Source: Rhizobium nepotum 39/7
Lineage (GTDB): Bacteria > Pseudomonadota > Alphaproteobacteria > Rhizobiales > Rhizobiaceae
Assembly: GCF_000949865.1 (NCBI RefSeq)
Contig: NZ_JWJH01000004.1
Location: 186,001-250,000 of the forward strand
DNA: 64,000 nucleotides
Direction of reading: 5' to 3'
Shown here: positions 19,095 to 28,070 of the stretch, in pieces
Layout of the letters: every line of letters begins with the position of its first letter
How positions within the stretch are numbered: the first letter of the stretch is position 1
Position numbers and translations under genes: made by a program
Notes under the pieces: generated by a model
What the model was told of the DNA's origin: nothing
Databases searched by the model: none
What the model saw: only the letters and a program-made list of their open reading frames with translations

Positions 19095-20333
19095 TCAGGC
19101 CCATTCGCCTTTGCGCATTACCGGAACCGTGGAGCCATCCGGCTTCACGCCGTCAATATCCACCTCGTCGGAACCGATCATCCAGTCGATGTGGATCAGG
19201 CTGGAATTGCCGCCCTGCGCCTTGATCTGATCCTGCGACAGCGAAGCGCCATCGACGAAGCACTTCGAATAGCACTGACCCAGCGCAATGTGGCAGGAGG
19301 CGTTTTCGTCGAAGAGCGTGTTGTAGAACAGGATGCCGCTTGCCGAGATCGGTGAGGAATGCGGCACAAGCGCCACTTCGCCGAGACGCCGCGCGCCCTC
19401 GTCGGTATCGAGCACCTTGTTCAGCACGGCTTCGCCCTTCGAAGCCTTGGCTTCCACGATACGGCCAGCCTCGAATTTCACCTGGATATCGTCGATCAGC
19501 GTTCCCTGATGTGAAAGCGGCTTCGTGCTGGACACGTAACCATCCGCGCGCAGCGCATGAGGTGTGGTGAACACTTCTTCCGTCGGGATGTTCGGATTGC
19601 AGGTCACGCCGTTCTTGGCGGTGGATGCGCCGCCATGCCATTCGTGGCCGTCCGCCAGGCCGATTTTCACATCCGTGCCGGGACCGGTGAAATGCAGCGA
19701 AGCGAAGTGTTCTCCGTTCAACCATGCCGAACGCTTGGCGAGATTGGCGTTGTGCTCCGCCCATGCCGCAACCGGATCGGCCAGATCCACCCGCGAGGCG
19801 GCGAAAATGGCGTCCGCGAGTTTGCGGACCGCTTCGTCTTCCGTCACATCGGGAAAGACCTGCCTCGCCCAGGACGGGTTCGGATAGGAGATGATGTTCC
19901 AGTTGATGTCGAAATTGGAAATCTTCTCCAGCGCCGGCTTGTAGGCCGTGGAATTGGCCTTGTTGGCGCGCGCCACCTTGGAAGGGTCCTGTTCGGCCAG
20001 CAGCATCGGGTTGTCGCCCGCGATCGCAAGACGTGCCGCGCCGTTGGCATAGGCCTTCGCCATGCCGTCATAAAGCCAGCCGGAAGCCCGGTCGAAATTC
20101 GCGTCACTGGCGTGGCGGTAGCGGGAAAGCGTGGTTTCCTCGTCGGAATAGAAGGTGGTGACCAGCCCGCCGCCGGCAAGATAGGCGTGTTTGGTCAAGA
20201 ACCGCACCAACGGCAACGCCGCCAGCGGAGCAGTAATCACCAGATCCTGATCTTTCTGTAATTGCAGGCCGACCTTGACGGCGACTTCGGCAAGTTTTTC
20301 GAGTTTGACGGGATCGATGGGGGAAACGGTCAT
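19095..20333 (-). CDS. M29-family aminopeptidase
   Basis: 412 aa, the usual length for AmpS/PepS/aminopeptidase II, dinuclear metal enzymes that remove N-terminal residues. Metal-ligand regions of family M29 are visible: NIPTEEVFTTP (Glu) near 250, a Glu in GARRLGEVALVPH near 320, ENASCHIALGQ (His) near 345 and HIDWMIGS (His, Asp) near 380. Cytoplasmic, with no signal peptide. It is convergent with the EamA gene, separated by 6 bases. Confidence 0.92.
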   Translation of the reverse strand: MTVSPIDPVKLEKLAEVAVKVGLQLQKDQDLVITAPLAALPLVRFLTKHAYLAGGGLVTTFYSDEETTLSRYRHASDANFDRASGWLYDGMAKAYANGAARLAIAGDNPMLLAEQDPSKVARANKANSTAYKPALEKISNFDINWNIISYPNPSWARQVFPDVTEDEAVRKLADAIFAASRVDLADPVAAWAEHNANLAKRSAWLNGEHFASLHFTGPGTDVKIGLADGHEWHGGASTAKNGVTCNPNIPTEEVFTTPHALRADGYVSSTKPLSHQGTLIDDIQVKFEAGRIVEAKASKGEAVLNKVLDTDEGARRLGEVALVPHSSPISASGILFYNTLFDENASCHIALGQCYSKCFVDGASLSQDQIKAQGGNSSLIHIDWMIGSDEVDIDGVKPDGSTVPVMRKGEWA

Positions 20334-20421
20334 GATCTGCCTTCGTATATGTCAATCTGAGGCGCCGACCATAGCCCATTCTTTTCGAAAGCCAAATGCT
20401 TTCAAAAGCGGTCTGAGAGCA

Positions 20422-20898
20422 TCAGTCGGCCACAAGCGGCGCGGCGATCGCCTTCAGCGCCGCCTGCGCATCGAGTGGGGAAAGTCTTACCTGCAAGCCA
20501 CGCTGCCCGCCGTTTATGTATACATATTCGTGGGTCATGGCTTGCGCCTCCATGGCCGTCGGCACCTGCTTCTTCTGCCCGAAAGGGCTGATGCCGCCGA
20601 CATGATAACCGGTTGCCCGTTCCGCATCGGCAGGCTTCATCATGCTGGCGGATTTGCCGCCGAATGCTGCCGCGAGCTTCTTCATGCTCACCTCGCGGTC
20701 GGAGGGCACGACGACGCAGACCGGCTTGCCGTCCAGCTCCGCCATCAGCGTTTTCAAGACCAGATGCGGCGCCTCACCGATCGCCTCGGCCGCCTGCAAG
20801 CCGATCCGGTCGGCATTCGGGTCGTAGTCATAGGTGACCGTGGTGAAGCTTATGCCGGCCTTGGTCAGCATCTGCGTCGCGCGGGTTGTCCTGGACAT
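20422..20898 (-). CDS. ybaK: YbaK/EbsC-family Cys-tRNA(Pro) deacylase
   Basis: 158 aa single-domain protein. In the family, YbaK hydrolyses Cys mischarged onto tRNA-Pro by ProRS. The characteristic conserved Lys (HLVLKTLMAEL), the SMKKLAAAFGGKS region and the GYHVGGISPFGQKK segment are present. It lies 12 bases after the stop of the ArsC-like gene on the same strand, likely one transcript. The symbol is based on family membership. Confidence 0.88.
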   Translation of the reverse strand: MSRTTRATQMLTKAGISFTTVTYDYDPNADRIGLQAAEAIGEAPHLVLKTLMAELDGKPVCVVVPSDREVSMKKLAAAFGGKSASMMKPADAERATGYHVGGISPFGQKKQVPTAMEAQAMTHEYVYINGGQRGLQVRLSPLDAQAALKAIAAPLVAD

Positions 20899-20910
20899 GG
20901 CGGGCGGCGC

Positions 20911-21258
20911 TCACGCAAAGAGGGTCTGATAGGTTTCCGGCTTGAAACCGACGGTTATTTTATCCTTCGCCTCCAGCACTGGGCGCTTGATCATGGAGGG
21001 TTGCTCCAGCATCAGCCCGATGGCCTTATCGCGGTCCAGTTCGGCCTTCTTGCCGTCATCCAGCTTCTTGAAGGTGGTGCCGCCGCGGTTGAGAACCGTT
21101 TCCCAGCCTGCGGCATCGCACCATGTTTCAAGATGGGCCCGGTCGATACCCGCTGACTTGTAGTCATGGAAAGAATAGTCGATGCCGGTGGCTTCCAGCC
21201 AGCTTCTCGCCTTTTTCATCGTGTCGCAGTTCTTGATGCCGTAAATGGTGACCGTCAT
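20911..21258 (-). CDS. ArsC/Spx-like reductase (YffB type)
   Basis: 115 aa thioredoxin-fold protein of the ArsC/Spx family. It starts MTVTIYGIKNCDTMKKARSWL, with a single cysteine at the active-site position (NCDTM), and ends RPVLEAKDKITVGFKP, typical of the YffB branch rather than true arsenate reductases. The arsenate-binding Arg set is incomplete, so arsenate reduction should not be assumed. The start is supported by GAGGCGG; an upstream in-frame start lacks family similarity. First gene of a pair with ybaK. Confidence 0.88.
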   Translation of the reverse strand: MTVTIYGIKNCDTMKKARSWLEATGIDYSFHDYKSAGIDRAHLETWCDAAGWETVLNRGGTTFKKLDDGKKAELDRDKAIGLMLEQPSMIKRPVLEAKDKITVGFKPETYQTLFA

Positions 21259-21468
21259 GTTGTCCGCCTCTTTGCCTTGGCCCACCGGCATAACAAAATC
21301 TTCGTCTTATTCAAGCCGCCGCCTGTGGGTGCGCTTTAAGCTATGCAAAAACGCAAAAGCTGACATCCAAACGAGCGCGAGCAAAGCTGCATGGCTTCCT
21401 TGCTACATCATGAGTTGTAGAACAGGCCGAAAATACCCATTATTTGGCTATCAAATATGGAGAGAAAA

Positions 21469-21636
21469 ATGCGTCAGGTTGCAAAGACATCGCGTAACTT
21501 CTTCGGCGAAACTTTCGCCGTTCTCGGTGCAGCACTGTCGGTTTCGGCCGCTGTTCGCGCGCATCGCAAGCCGGCCCGCGCCGACCTCGAAGCCCTTGGC
21601 ATCGACGGCAAGGCTTTCGACAAGGTCCAGCTCTAA
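21469..21636 (+). CDS. 55-aa small conserved-type protein, function unknown
   Basis: The frame MRQVAKTSRNFFGETFAVLG...FDKVQL encodes 55 residues. The middle is hydrophobic/small (FAVLGAALSVSAAV, about 16-29) and is followed by a basic RAHRKPAR and an acidic amphipathic tail. GGAGA precedes the ATG by 6 bases; an in-frame ATG four codons earlier overlaps it. The tail vaguely resembles the Arg-rich DUF1127 small proteins, which is weak. Support comes from the clean Shine-Dalgarno, codon use like its neighbours, and a terminator-like hairpin 16 bases after the stop. It stands alone in a 437-bp gap. Confidence 0.65.
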   Translation: MRQVAKTSRNFFGETFAVLGAALSVSAAVRAHRKPARADLEALGIDGKAFDKVQL

Positions 21637-21652
21637 GCTGGTTATCGTTTGC

Positions 21653-21674
21653 AGCGAGGCGATACTGCCTCGCT
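21653..21674. terminator. Hairpin between the 55-aa gene and the 2'-5' RNA ligase-family gene
   Basis: AGCGAGGC-GATACT-GCCTCGCT, an 8-bp GC-rich perfect stem between convergent genes. Neither strand has a clear U-run after it, so it may need Rho or be a weak terminator. Confidence 0.45.
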
Positions 21675-21695
21675 CGTGCATGGGCTCTGGTGGCG

Positions 21696-22412
21696 TTACC
21701 GTACCGCCAGCTTTCGATTGGACCGTTTTTTTGGGCCGATCACTTTTTCCGGTAAAGGTATCTGGCTTTCGAGCGGCTCGTAGCGATCGGCTTTCGCCGA
21801 AAGCGCGAAGCGTCCAAGTGACTCGTGCCGTGTTTCGCCATTGTGGCTGAAAATCAGCTCAAAATTGCCAGCCAGCCAGCTATAGGGTTTTCCTTCCGGC
21901 ATCGGCTCTATCTTCCCGCAGCCGTAAATCATGGTGATGTGCGGCGTGAAAGACGATGCCGCAATATAGGGAAGATTTGCCCGCCAAAGCGCGCGCTGCA
22001 ACATCTTCACCAGAGCGCTCATCTCCGGCATGTCACGGCTGCTTCGCAGCACCAGGCTGTTTCGATTGCCGAAAAGCGAGCTTGCATCCAGCGTGATCGG
22101 AACGGGCCGTGCCCTGACTTCCCCCAATGCCGCCTTCAGCCTATTTGTCAGGCCGTGAGGGACGGTATCGAAACATCCGATACACATCAGCGTTATATGC
22201 AGAAGCTCTGCGGGATAGGCCTCACGCAGCGTGCGTCCTTCCGCGTGGTGTGATGCATCGGCAAAAATTCTCGCCGCGAGGGTCGGCGGCGGCTTCAAGA
22301 CCAGCAACAGCTTGCTGAGAAATCGCGGACTGAAGCGCCGTATTTTCTGCGGCTCCAGCCCATCAAAATAGAGCTGCCTTAAAGCTCCTCCATCCGTCAA
22401 CTCGCAACCCAT
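21696..22412 (-). CDS. 2'-5' RNA ligase/2H phosphoesterase family protein
   Basis: 238 aa. Two HxT motifs define the 2H phosphoesterase fold: LHITLMCIG near residue 72 and FTPHITMIYG near residue 158. In bacteria ThpR/LigT has 2',3'-cyclic phosphodiesterase activity and can join 2'-5' RNA ends; the physiological role is unclear. The C-terminus carries a basic extension (KKRSNRKLAVR). The first 40 residues precede the usual family start, so a shorter form starting internally is possible. It lies downstream of guaA on the same strand but beyond the guaA terminator. Confidence 0.85.
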   Translation of the reverse strand: MGCELTDGGALRQLYFDGLEPQKIRRFSPRFLSKLLLVLKPPPTLAARIFADASHHAEGRTLREAYPAELLHITLMCIGCFDTVPHGLTNRLKAALGEVRARPVPITLDASSLFGNRNSLVLRSSRDMPEMSALVKMLQRALWRANLPYIAASSFTPHITMIYGCGKIEPMPEGKPYSWLAGNFELIFSHNGETRHESLGRFALSAKADRYEPLESQIPLPEKVIGPKKRSNRKLAVR

Positions 22413-22483
22413 GACGATGCTCCACAGCCTTATGCCAAGGCCGGGAAACTATCATCGTGCGGCGACGAAATAAAGAACAAAAG

Positions 22484-22511
22484 AAGAACAAAAGGCGGAA
22501 TTGCTCCGCCT
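22484..22511 (-). terminator. Intrinsic terminator after guaA
   Basis: On the minus strand AGGCGGA-gcaat-TCCGCCT (22511-22493) is followed by TTTGTTCTTCTTTTG. It begins 6 bases past the guaA stop. Confidence 0.85.
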
Positions 22512-22516
22512 CCGTT

Positions 22517-24094
22517 TTATTCCCACTCGATCGTGCCGGGCGGCTTGCTCGTAACATCATAGACGACACGGTTGATGCCGCGGACTTCGTTGATGATGCG
22601 GGTTGCCGCGCGGCCGAGGAAATTCATGTCGTAGGGATAGAAATCCGCCGTCATGCCGTCCACGGAGGTCACGGCGCGTAGCGCGCAGACGAAGTCATAG
22701 GTGCGGTAGTCGCCCATCACGCCAACCGTCTGCACCGGCAGCAGCACGGCGAAGGCCTGCCAGATGGTGTCGTAAAGACCGGCCTTGCGGATTTCGTCGA
22801 GATAGACCGCATCGGCCTTGCGCAGAATATCGAGCTTCTCGCGGGTGACCGCGCCGGGGCAGCGGATCGCCAGACCCGGACCGGGGAAGGGGTGGCGGCC
22901 GATGAAGCTTTCCGGCAGGCCGAGTTCGCGGCCAAGCGCACGCACCTCGTCCTTGAAAAGCTCACGCAGCGGCTCCACCAGCTTCATGTTCATGCGCTCG
23001 GGAAGACCGCCGACATTGTGGTGGCTCTTGATGGTGACGGAGGGGCCGCCGGAGAAGGAAACGCTTTCGATGACGTCAGGGTAAAGCGTGCCCTGTGCCA
23101 GGAATTTCGGAGCGCCCTTGCCATCTGCGGCAATCTTCGCCGCTTCGGCTTCGAAGACTTCGATGAACAGGCGGCCAATGGTCTTGCGCTTCGCTTCCGG
23201 GTCGGAAACGCCCGCCAGTTCCCCGAGGAACATGTCTGCGGCATCCACATGTACCAGCGGAATGTTGTAATGATCGCGGAACATGCCGACGACCTGCTCG
23301 CTTTCGCCAAGCCGCATCAAGCCGTGGTCCACGTAAACGCAGGTCAGCTGGTCGCCGATCGCCTCATGGATGAGGATCGCCGCAACCGAGGAGTCGACAC
23401 CGCCGGACAATGCGCAGAGCACGCGGCCGGTGCCGACCTGATCGCGGATCTTGCGGATCATCTCGGCGCGATAGGCCGCCATCGTCCAGTCGGATTTCAG
23501 ACCGACGATCTTGTGCACGAAATTGGAAAGCAGCTTGCCGCCGTCAGGCGTATGCACCACTTCCGGGTGGAACATGGTGGTGTAATAATGGCGCGTCTCG
23601 TCTGCGGCGATGGCGAAAGGCGCGTTCTCGGAGGTCGCGATGACCTCGAAACCTTCCGGCAGTTTCGTCACGCGGTCGCCGTGGCTCATCCAGACGGGAT
23701 AGCTCTCGCCCTGTTCCCAGAAGCCTTCGAAAAGTGGGCTTGCCTTTTTGATGTCGATGTTGGCGCGGCCGAATTCCGCCGCATGACCACCCTCGACAAC
23801 GCCGCCGAGCTGGGTGCAGAGCGTCTGCTGGCCGTAGCAGATGCCGAGGATCGGAACCTTGCTGTCGAACACCGCCTGCGGCGCGCGCGGGCTTCCTTCA
23901 GCCGTCACCGACGCGGGGCCGCCGGAGAAGATCACGCCCTTGGGCTGAAGCTTCTCAAACGCCTCTGCGGCATTCTGGAACGGATGGATTTCGCAGTAGA
24001 CCCCGGCCTCGCGGATGCGGCGCGCAATCAGCTGCGTCACCTGGCTGCCGAAATCGATGATGAGAATGCTGTCGGGATGGGCTATCTGGGTCAT
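22517..24094 (-). CDS. guaA: GMP synthase (glutamine-hydrolysing)
   Basis: 525 aa. It converts XMP to GMP using ATP and glutamine-derived ammonia. The N-terminal class I glutamine amidotransferase has nucleophile C86 (GICYGQQ) and the HPEVVHT dyad near 178. The ATP-pyrophosphatase domain has the P-loop [10 protein letters not shown] near 240, and the C-terminal dimerisation domain ends with the family's PGTIEWE. Single gene with its own terminator. Confidence 0.98.
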   Translation of the reverse strand: MTQIAHPDSILIIDFGSQVTQLIARRIREAGVYCEIHPFQNAAEAFEKLQPKGVIFSGGPASVTAEGSPRAPQAVFDSKVPILGICYGQQTLCTQLGGVVEGGHAAEFGRANIDIKKASPLFEGFWEQGESYPVWMSHGDRVTKLPEGFEVIATSENAPFAIAADETRHYYTTMFHPEVVHTPDGGKLLSNFVHKIVGLKSDWTMAAYRAEMIRKIRDQVGTGRVLCALSGGVDSSVAAILIHEAIGDQLTCVYVDHGLMRLGESEQVVGMFRDHYNIPLVHVDAADMFLGELAGVSDPEAKRKTIGRLFIEVFEAEAAKIAADGKGAPKFLAQGTLYPDVIESVSFSGGPSVTIKSHHNVGGLPERMNMKLVEPLRELFKDEVRALGRELGLPESFIGRHPFPGPGLAIRCPGAVTREKLDILRKADAVYLDEIRKAGLYDTIWQAFAVLLPVQTVGVMGDYRTYDFVCALRAVTSVDGMTADFYPYDMNFLGRAATRIINEVRGINRVVYDVTSKPPGTIEWE

Positions 24095-24177
24095 GGCGAG
24101 CCTTTAAAGAAAATGGCGGCTTTAGGCAACCCGGAAGCGGGCGTCAAACAGCAGAAAATCGCGAAAATCGCAAGGTT

Positions 24178-24816
24178 TCAAAGGGAGATCGCACCGTCTT
24201 CGATGGCGTGGCAAAGCCGGTCGACGGCATCTGCGAGCTTTTCATCGATGATGTGCAGATATTCCGTCCAGTCGTCCACATGGTTTACATCGGCCTTGCC
24301 ATCGGAAATACCGCGCAGGCCGACGAGCGGCACGCCGAAGCGCTGGCAAGCCCTGAGCACGGCATAGGTTTCCATTTCCACCATATCTGCGTCGATCAGC
24401 CCATAGGCCTCGCCCGAGATGACGTTGGCGCCGGTGGAAAGTCGCGCCTCGGCAAGACCGGGTATGCGCAATGGCAAGGCCACCTCGGCGGGTAGATCGA
24501 GAAACGGCGTACGGCCCTTTTCGAAACCGAAGGCGGAAGCATTCATATCGCGATAGGAAACCGAGATCGCTTGATAGACGCCCGTTTGCTCCAATGTCCG
24601 CGATCCGGCGGAGCCGAGCGAAACGACGAGGTCAGGCAGATGGTCTGCCGCATCGAGACCGGCAAGAACGGCCGTGACCGAAATCGCCGCCTCGACCGGG
24701 CCGACGCCGGTCATCAAGGGCGCAATGCGCGCCTGGAGATGCGGGCCGTATTCGGCGGAAGCCGCCATGACGAAAAGAACGGATTTGTCGGCAACATGTA
24801 AAAGCCGGTAGCTCAT
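24178..24816 (-). CDS. mtnN: 5'-methylthioadenosine/S-adenosylhomocysteine nucleosidase-like protein
   Basis: 212 aa of the PNP/UDP phosphorylase fold. MTAN elements are visible: GVGPVEAAISV near 37, LVVSLGSAGSR near 63, the nucleoside-binding VEMETYAVLRA near 147 and the catalytic-Asp motif GISDGKADV near 167. These enzymes cleave adenine from MTA and SAH in methyl recycling. The protein is slightly shorter than E. coli Mtn (about 232 aa). Its ATG overlaps the stop of the upstream thioesterase gene (ATGA), so the two are coupled. Confidence 0.85.
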   Translation of the reverse strand: MSYRLLHVADKSVLFVMAASAEYGPHLQARIAPLMTGVGPVEAAISVTAVLAGLDAADHLPDLVVSLGSAGSRTLEQTGVYQAISVSYRDMNASAFGFEKGRTPFLDLPAEVALPLRIPGLAEARLSTGANVISGEAYGLIDADMVEMETYAVLRACQRFGVPLVGLRGISDGKADVNHVDDWTEYLHIIDEKLADAVDRLCHAIEDGAISL

Positions 24817-25262
24817 TCGGTAATATCCTCGCGGCCCTTCACCACCATCATCGTGCCCGTCATGGAGGCGATCAGTTTCGCCGGCCCATCCGAAAGCGCA
24901 TAGGCGCGGCCGTCTGCCACAATCAGGTTGTTGCCCGGCTTGATGATTTCGCCACGAAACAGGAAGCGTTCGCCGCGTCCGGGTGACATGAGGTTGACCT
25001 TGAACTCGATGGTCAGCAGCGAGGCTTCCGGCTCGATAATCGTATAGGCGGCATAGGTGCAGGCGGTGTCCAGACCGGCGGCAATGACGCCCGCATGCAA
25101 GATACCGTGCTGCTGCGTCAGCTTTTCATGAAACGGCAGCTCGATTTCCACCAGCCGATGTTCGATACGGCTGATCTGCGCATCGATTGCCTGCACGACA
25201 CCCTGCCGCGCAAAGCTTCTTTCTATCCGCTGACGAAAATCGCCGGGATCCGTGATCTCCAT
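24813..25262 (-). CDS. PaaI-family hotdog-fold thioesterase
   Basis: 149 aa hotdog-fold protein with the HGILHAGVIAAGLDTACTYAA helix (residues 52-72) that carries the catalytic region in PaaI-type thioesterases. These hydrolyse acyl-CoA thioesters; the acyl group is unknown. The stop overlaps the start of the nucleosidase gene by 4 bases. The gene lies 83 bases downstream of tspO on the same strand. Confidence 0.88.
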   Translation of the reverse strand: MEITDPGDFRQRIERSFARQGVVQAIDAQISRIEHRLVEIELPFHEKLTQQHGILHAGVIAAGLDTACTYAAYTIIEPEASLLTIEFKVNLMSPGRGERFLFRGEIIKPGNNLIVADGRAYALSDGPAKLIASMTGTMMVVKGREDITE

Positions 25263-25345
25263 GGTCTACCTGCCTGCATTAAGTCCCCATCGCAAACTGA
25301 CATGGCCTGTGGCGACGGGCAAGGCAAGGATTGCTCGGGCAAAAT

Positions 25346-25798
25346 TTAGTTCAGCAAGACGATACTCGCGTTCAGCACGGTGGCGAAGGCGACCCAGACG
25401 GCATAGGGCGCGAATAGCCACATCGATATCCTGTCACGGCTGTAGGTGAGCGTGATGAAAGCGACGATGCAGATGAACATCGGAATGATGATGACAAGCC
25501 CGCCTGTCGGGCTTTGCATGCCGAAAAAGATCGGCGACCACAGGAAATTCAGCACCATCTGCGTGAACCAGAGACGCATGCGCGTCCCCATCAGTTTGCG
25601 GATCCATGTCCGCGCGCCGGCGATGCCGATCATCACGTAAAGCGTTGTCCAGACCGGGCCGAATATCCAGTTGGGCGGGTTGAAGAATGGTTTCTGCAGC
25701 GATTGATACCATTCGCCGGGCACGTTGTTGACGCCGATCAGCGCTCCAATGGCAACGACTGCAACCACGAAAATAATGTACACGGCAAGGTTTTTCAT
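25346..25798 (-). CDS. tspO: TspO/MBR-family membrane protein
   Basis: 150 aa with five membrane helices. The family signature is present in the segment KPFFNPPNWIFGPVWTTLYVMIGIA (about 36-60) and in the tryptophan-rich WFTQMVLNFLWSPIFFGM. TspO binds porphyrins and cholesterol-like ligands and in alphaproteobacteria modulates tetrapyrrole and stress responses. It follows the iron/haem-related cluster on the same strand after 51 bases, so read-through from that operon is possible. Confidence 0.95.
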   Translation of the reverse strand: MKNLAVYIIFVVAVVAIGALIGVNNVPGEWYQSLQKPFFNPPNWIFGPVWTTLYVMIGIAGARTWIRKLMGTRMRLWFTQMVLNFLWSPIFFGMQSPTGGLVIIIPMFICIVAFITLTYSRDRISMWLFAPYAVWVAFATVLNASIVLLN

Positions 25799-25849
25799 GA
25801 CGCATCCAATGCACCGGCCGTGCTTTTGTTCCCGTGCCTTTTCAGTATT

Positions 25850-26923
25850 TTAGCCGGAGATGCGCACGATGTGCTGATCCCATGCCACCTCGCTGCGAAC
25901 GGTCTCGAAAAATCCGTCATAGGAAGAAACCGCAATGCCGCTCTCGGCAGGGGCGACGCCCGCTGCCTCACGCACCGTCGTCTCCGATACGACGCGCCCG
26001 GTTTTCGCGTCCAGTGTCACGGCTGCGTTGCCGTTGGGCGAGGTCAGGCCGACCAGTCCGTCGCGTCGGTTAACGGCGATGGCCCCGACATAATTGGCAA
26101 GCCGCACCGTCGTTTCCTCCGGCAGATAGACGAAGGCCAGGTCCTCGCCCTTCGAGAAATGGCCGACAAGCGGCGGAAGATCGTTGCGCGGCCCCTCATA
26201 TTGGCAGGCGAACCAGACGCGTCCGTCATCACCGAGGTCGACATGGCGGGTGGAAAGCTGACGCAGCTGCTCCGGCATCGCATGTTTCTGGATCAACTGG
26301 CCGCTGGCAGCATCAAGAAGCACGAGCGACGGCTGCATGTTGTCGATATTGAGTTTGGTACGGCCGAAATCCGGGTGTGTCTCGATGCCGCCATTGGCGA
26401 TCACGATCAGCCGCCCGTCATCGCTCACCGTCATGTCATGGGTGCCGACACCGTGAGCGTCGTATTCGCCGATGCGGACAAATCCGTTGTGGGCATCATA
26501 GAGCCCGATAACGCCGCGATTGCCGTCGAAGTCGTTTTCGCTGGCATAGAGGATCGCGCCGTCGGGGGAAAATTGCCCGTGGCCGTAGAAGTGGCGGTTT
26601 TCCGGCGTGTGCATGACGATAGGCTCGCGACGCCGCGCCGGGTCGAAGGCCATGAAGAAGGTGCCGGGCCTGCGCGCGAAGGCCACCGTCATGCCCGTCG
26701 CATGGCTCGTCGCCATTCCATGGGCACGGGACGGCAGGGCGACGCGGTCGATGATCTCGCCGCGTTCGCTTACCGTTGCGATGCCGTAGGACCCGTCACG
26801 GGCCCGGAAGGCGGAAGCGAAAACGGCATCGGCGCGTTCGAGCGCATACAGCGAGCCGGGGGCAAGCGCTGCGAGAAAGGGAATTCCCGCCGCCTTGATG
26901 AAGCTGCGCCGGTCTATCAGCAT
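25850..26923 (-). CDS. DUF1513 periplasmic protein, Tat signal, last gene of iron cluster
   Basis: 357 aa from MLIDRRSFIKAAG. The twin-arginine motif DRRSFIK followed by a hydrophobic stretch and PGSLYAL indicates Tat export. The rest is beta-propeller-like repeats with SPDGAILYASENDFDG and SDDGRLIVIANGGIET, as in DUF1513 proteins. In many alphaproteobacteria DUF1513 ends an imelysin/di-haem operon thought to serve periplasmic iron uptake. It lies 25 bases downstream of the second imelysin gene. A longer in-frame start exists upstream but would run into that gene. Biochemical role unknown. Confidence 0.85.
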   Translation of the reverse strand: MLIDRRSFIKAAGIPFLAALAPGSLYALERADAVFASAFRARDGSYGIATVSERGEIIDRVALPSRAHGMATSHATGMTVAFARRPGTFFMAFDPARRREPIVMHTPENRHFYGHGQFSPDGAILYASENDFDGNRGVIGLYDAHNGFVRIGEYDAHGVGTHDMTVSDDGRLIVIANGGIETHPDFGRTKLNIDNMQPSLVLLDAASGQLIQKHAMPEQLRQLSTRHVDLGDDGRVWFACQYEGPRNDLPPLVGHFSKGEDLAFVYLPEETTVRLANYVGAIAVNRRDGLVGLTSPNGNAAVTLDAKTGRVVSETTVREAAGVAPAESGIAVSSYDGFFETVRSEVAWDQHIVRISG

Positions 26924-26948
26924 CGGCTTTTTGCCTGATATCACCGGC

Positions 26949-28070
26949 TCAGTCTCCGTCAGCGAAGGAAAAGCCGGAACTGAGGCCGATCGCGCCGCCA
27001 TACTGGTCGTTGAGGCGGTAGATCAGGTCCTTGCCGTTGAGCAGCAGATAATCGACCTTGGCGCGCTGCTGATTGTCATCAAGCGCTTTTTCCACGTTGG
27101 TATCGATCGTTCCGGCAATGCGGATCATCGATTTGGCAATGAAGTCGATGGAGTTGACGATGGAACGCTGGTCGGGCGGCACGAGTTCCACCATATCCGC
27201 CGTGTGCAGCAAGGTCTGAACGGCCTTGATGTTTTCGGCAATGCTCTTCCAGGTCAGGCCGGACCGCCAGTAGATGGCCGTGCGGGGAAATCTGGCCTTG
27301 TCCGGCCCCTTGTAGAAGGTCTCGATACGCTGGTCGCGGATCGCTTCGGAGCCGTGCACGAGAATGCCGAGCAGGGCGACCAACGCCTCGCGTTCATCGC
27401 GAAATACGGGATTGTCCGCTCCGGGCTGCGTCCAGTTTTTCTGCGCGCCATCAGGTGCGTTCCAGCTCTCCGAAAGCTCCGCCGCCACATTGGCGATATT
27501 GCCGGCAATCGCTGCGCCGTAGCGGCAACGGAAATCGCCTTTTTTGTCGAGCAACTCATCCGCGCCGGTGCCGTAGAGTACGAATTCCAGTGCGCCAAGG
27601 CCCTGCGCAGCGACACTCTTGCCCTTCAGGCTGTCGGCGCTGGTGACGCTTTCATCTTTTTCCGCAAGATAGCGCTGTACCTGCTTCAGGCCGAGACCCT
27701 TCTTGTCGGGGTAATAGAGCACGCGTTCGAAACGGTTATGTTCGATCACCGGGCCAACGCGCACGATCTCGATGGTCGACCAGTTTGAGACCGTATCGGC
27801 AAAAGCTGCCTTGGCCATCTCATTCGTCGTTTTGGAAGGGGCGGCGCAGAAAGCCTTCATGCTGTCTTCCAGCCTGTCGGCTGATCGCCGGAAACGATCA
27901 TAGCCGGGACGGATGAAACCGTTCACGGCTTTTTCCATCACGCCCCGCACCTGCACCGGGTCGAGCGGCGGCGGCGGCATCAGTTCCACGTCCTGCGCCA
28001 TGGCGGGCTGCATGGTCAAAAACAGCAGCACGGAGATAAGGCCGGAGATTTTTCGCATGGCATTTTTCAT
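26949..28070 (-). CDS. Second imelysin-family protein, signature His replaced
   Basis: 373 aa with a Sec signal peptide ending AMAQD near residue 26 and a helical imelysin (peptidase M75-like) domain. At the position of the imelysin GxHxxE motif this protein reads G157-L-G159-A-L-E162, so the conserved His is missing while the Glu is kept. That may alter metal binding. The start overlaps the stop of the di-haem gene (TGATG), indicating tight coupling. It is the third gene of irpA-like / di-haem / imelysin / DUF1513. Family roles in iron uptake are supported by regulation rather than by defined chemistry. Confidence 0.86.
   Translation of the reverse strand: MKNAMRKISGLISVLLFLTMQPAMAQDVELMPPPPLDPVQVRGVMEKAVNGFIRPGYDRFRRSADRLEDSMKAFCAAPSKTTNEMAKAAFADTVSNWSTIEIVRVGPVIEHNRFERVLYYPDKKGLGLKQVQRYLAEKDESVTSADSLKGKSVAAQGLGALEFVLYGTGADELLDKKGDFRCRYGAAIAGNIANVAAELSESWNAPDGAQKNWTQPGADNPVFRDEREALVALLGILVHGSEAIRDQRIETFYKGPDKARFPRTAIYWRSGLTWKSIAENIKAVQTLLHTADMVELVPPDQRSIVNSIDFIAKSMIRIAGTIDTNVEKALDDNQQRAKVDYLLLNGKDLIYRLNDQYGGAIGLSSGFSFADGD

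Noticed and set aside
20911..21258. Arsenate reductase function for the ArsC-like gene
   Set aside because: Only one cysteine at the active site and a YffB-like C-terminus; no ars genes nearby.
22892..24367. 491-codon plus-strand frame opposite guaA
   Set aside because: guaA is unambiguous on the minus strand; the reverse frame shows only mirrored codon bias.
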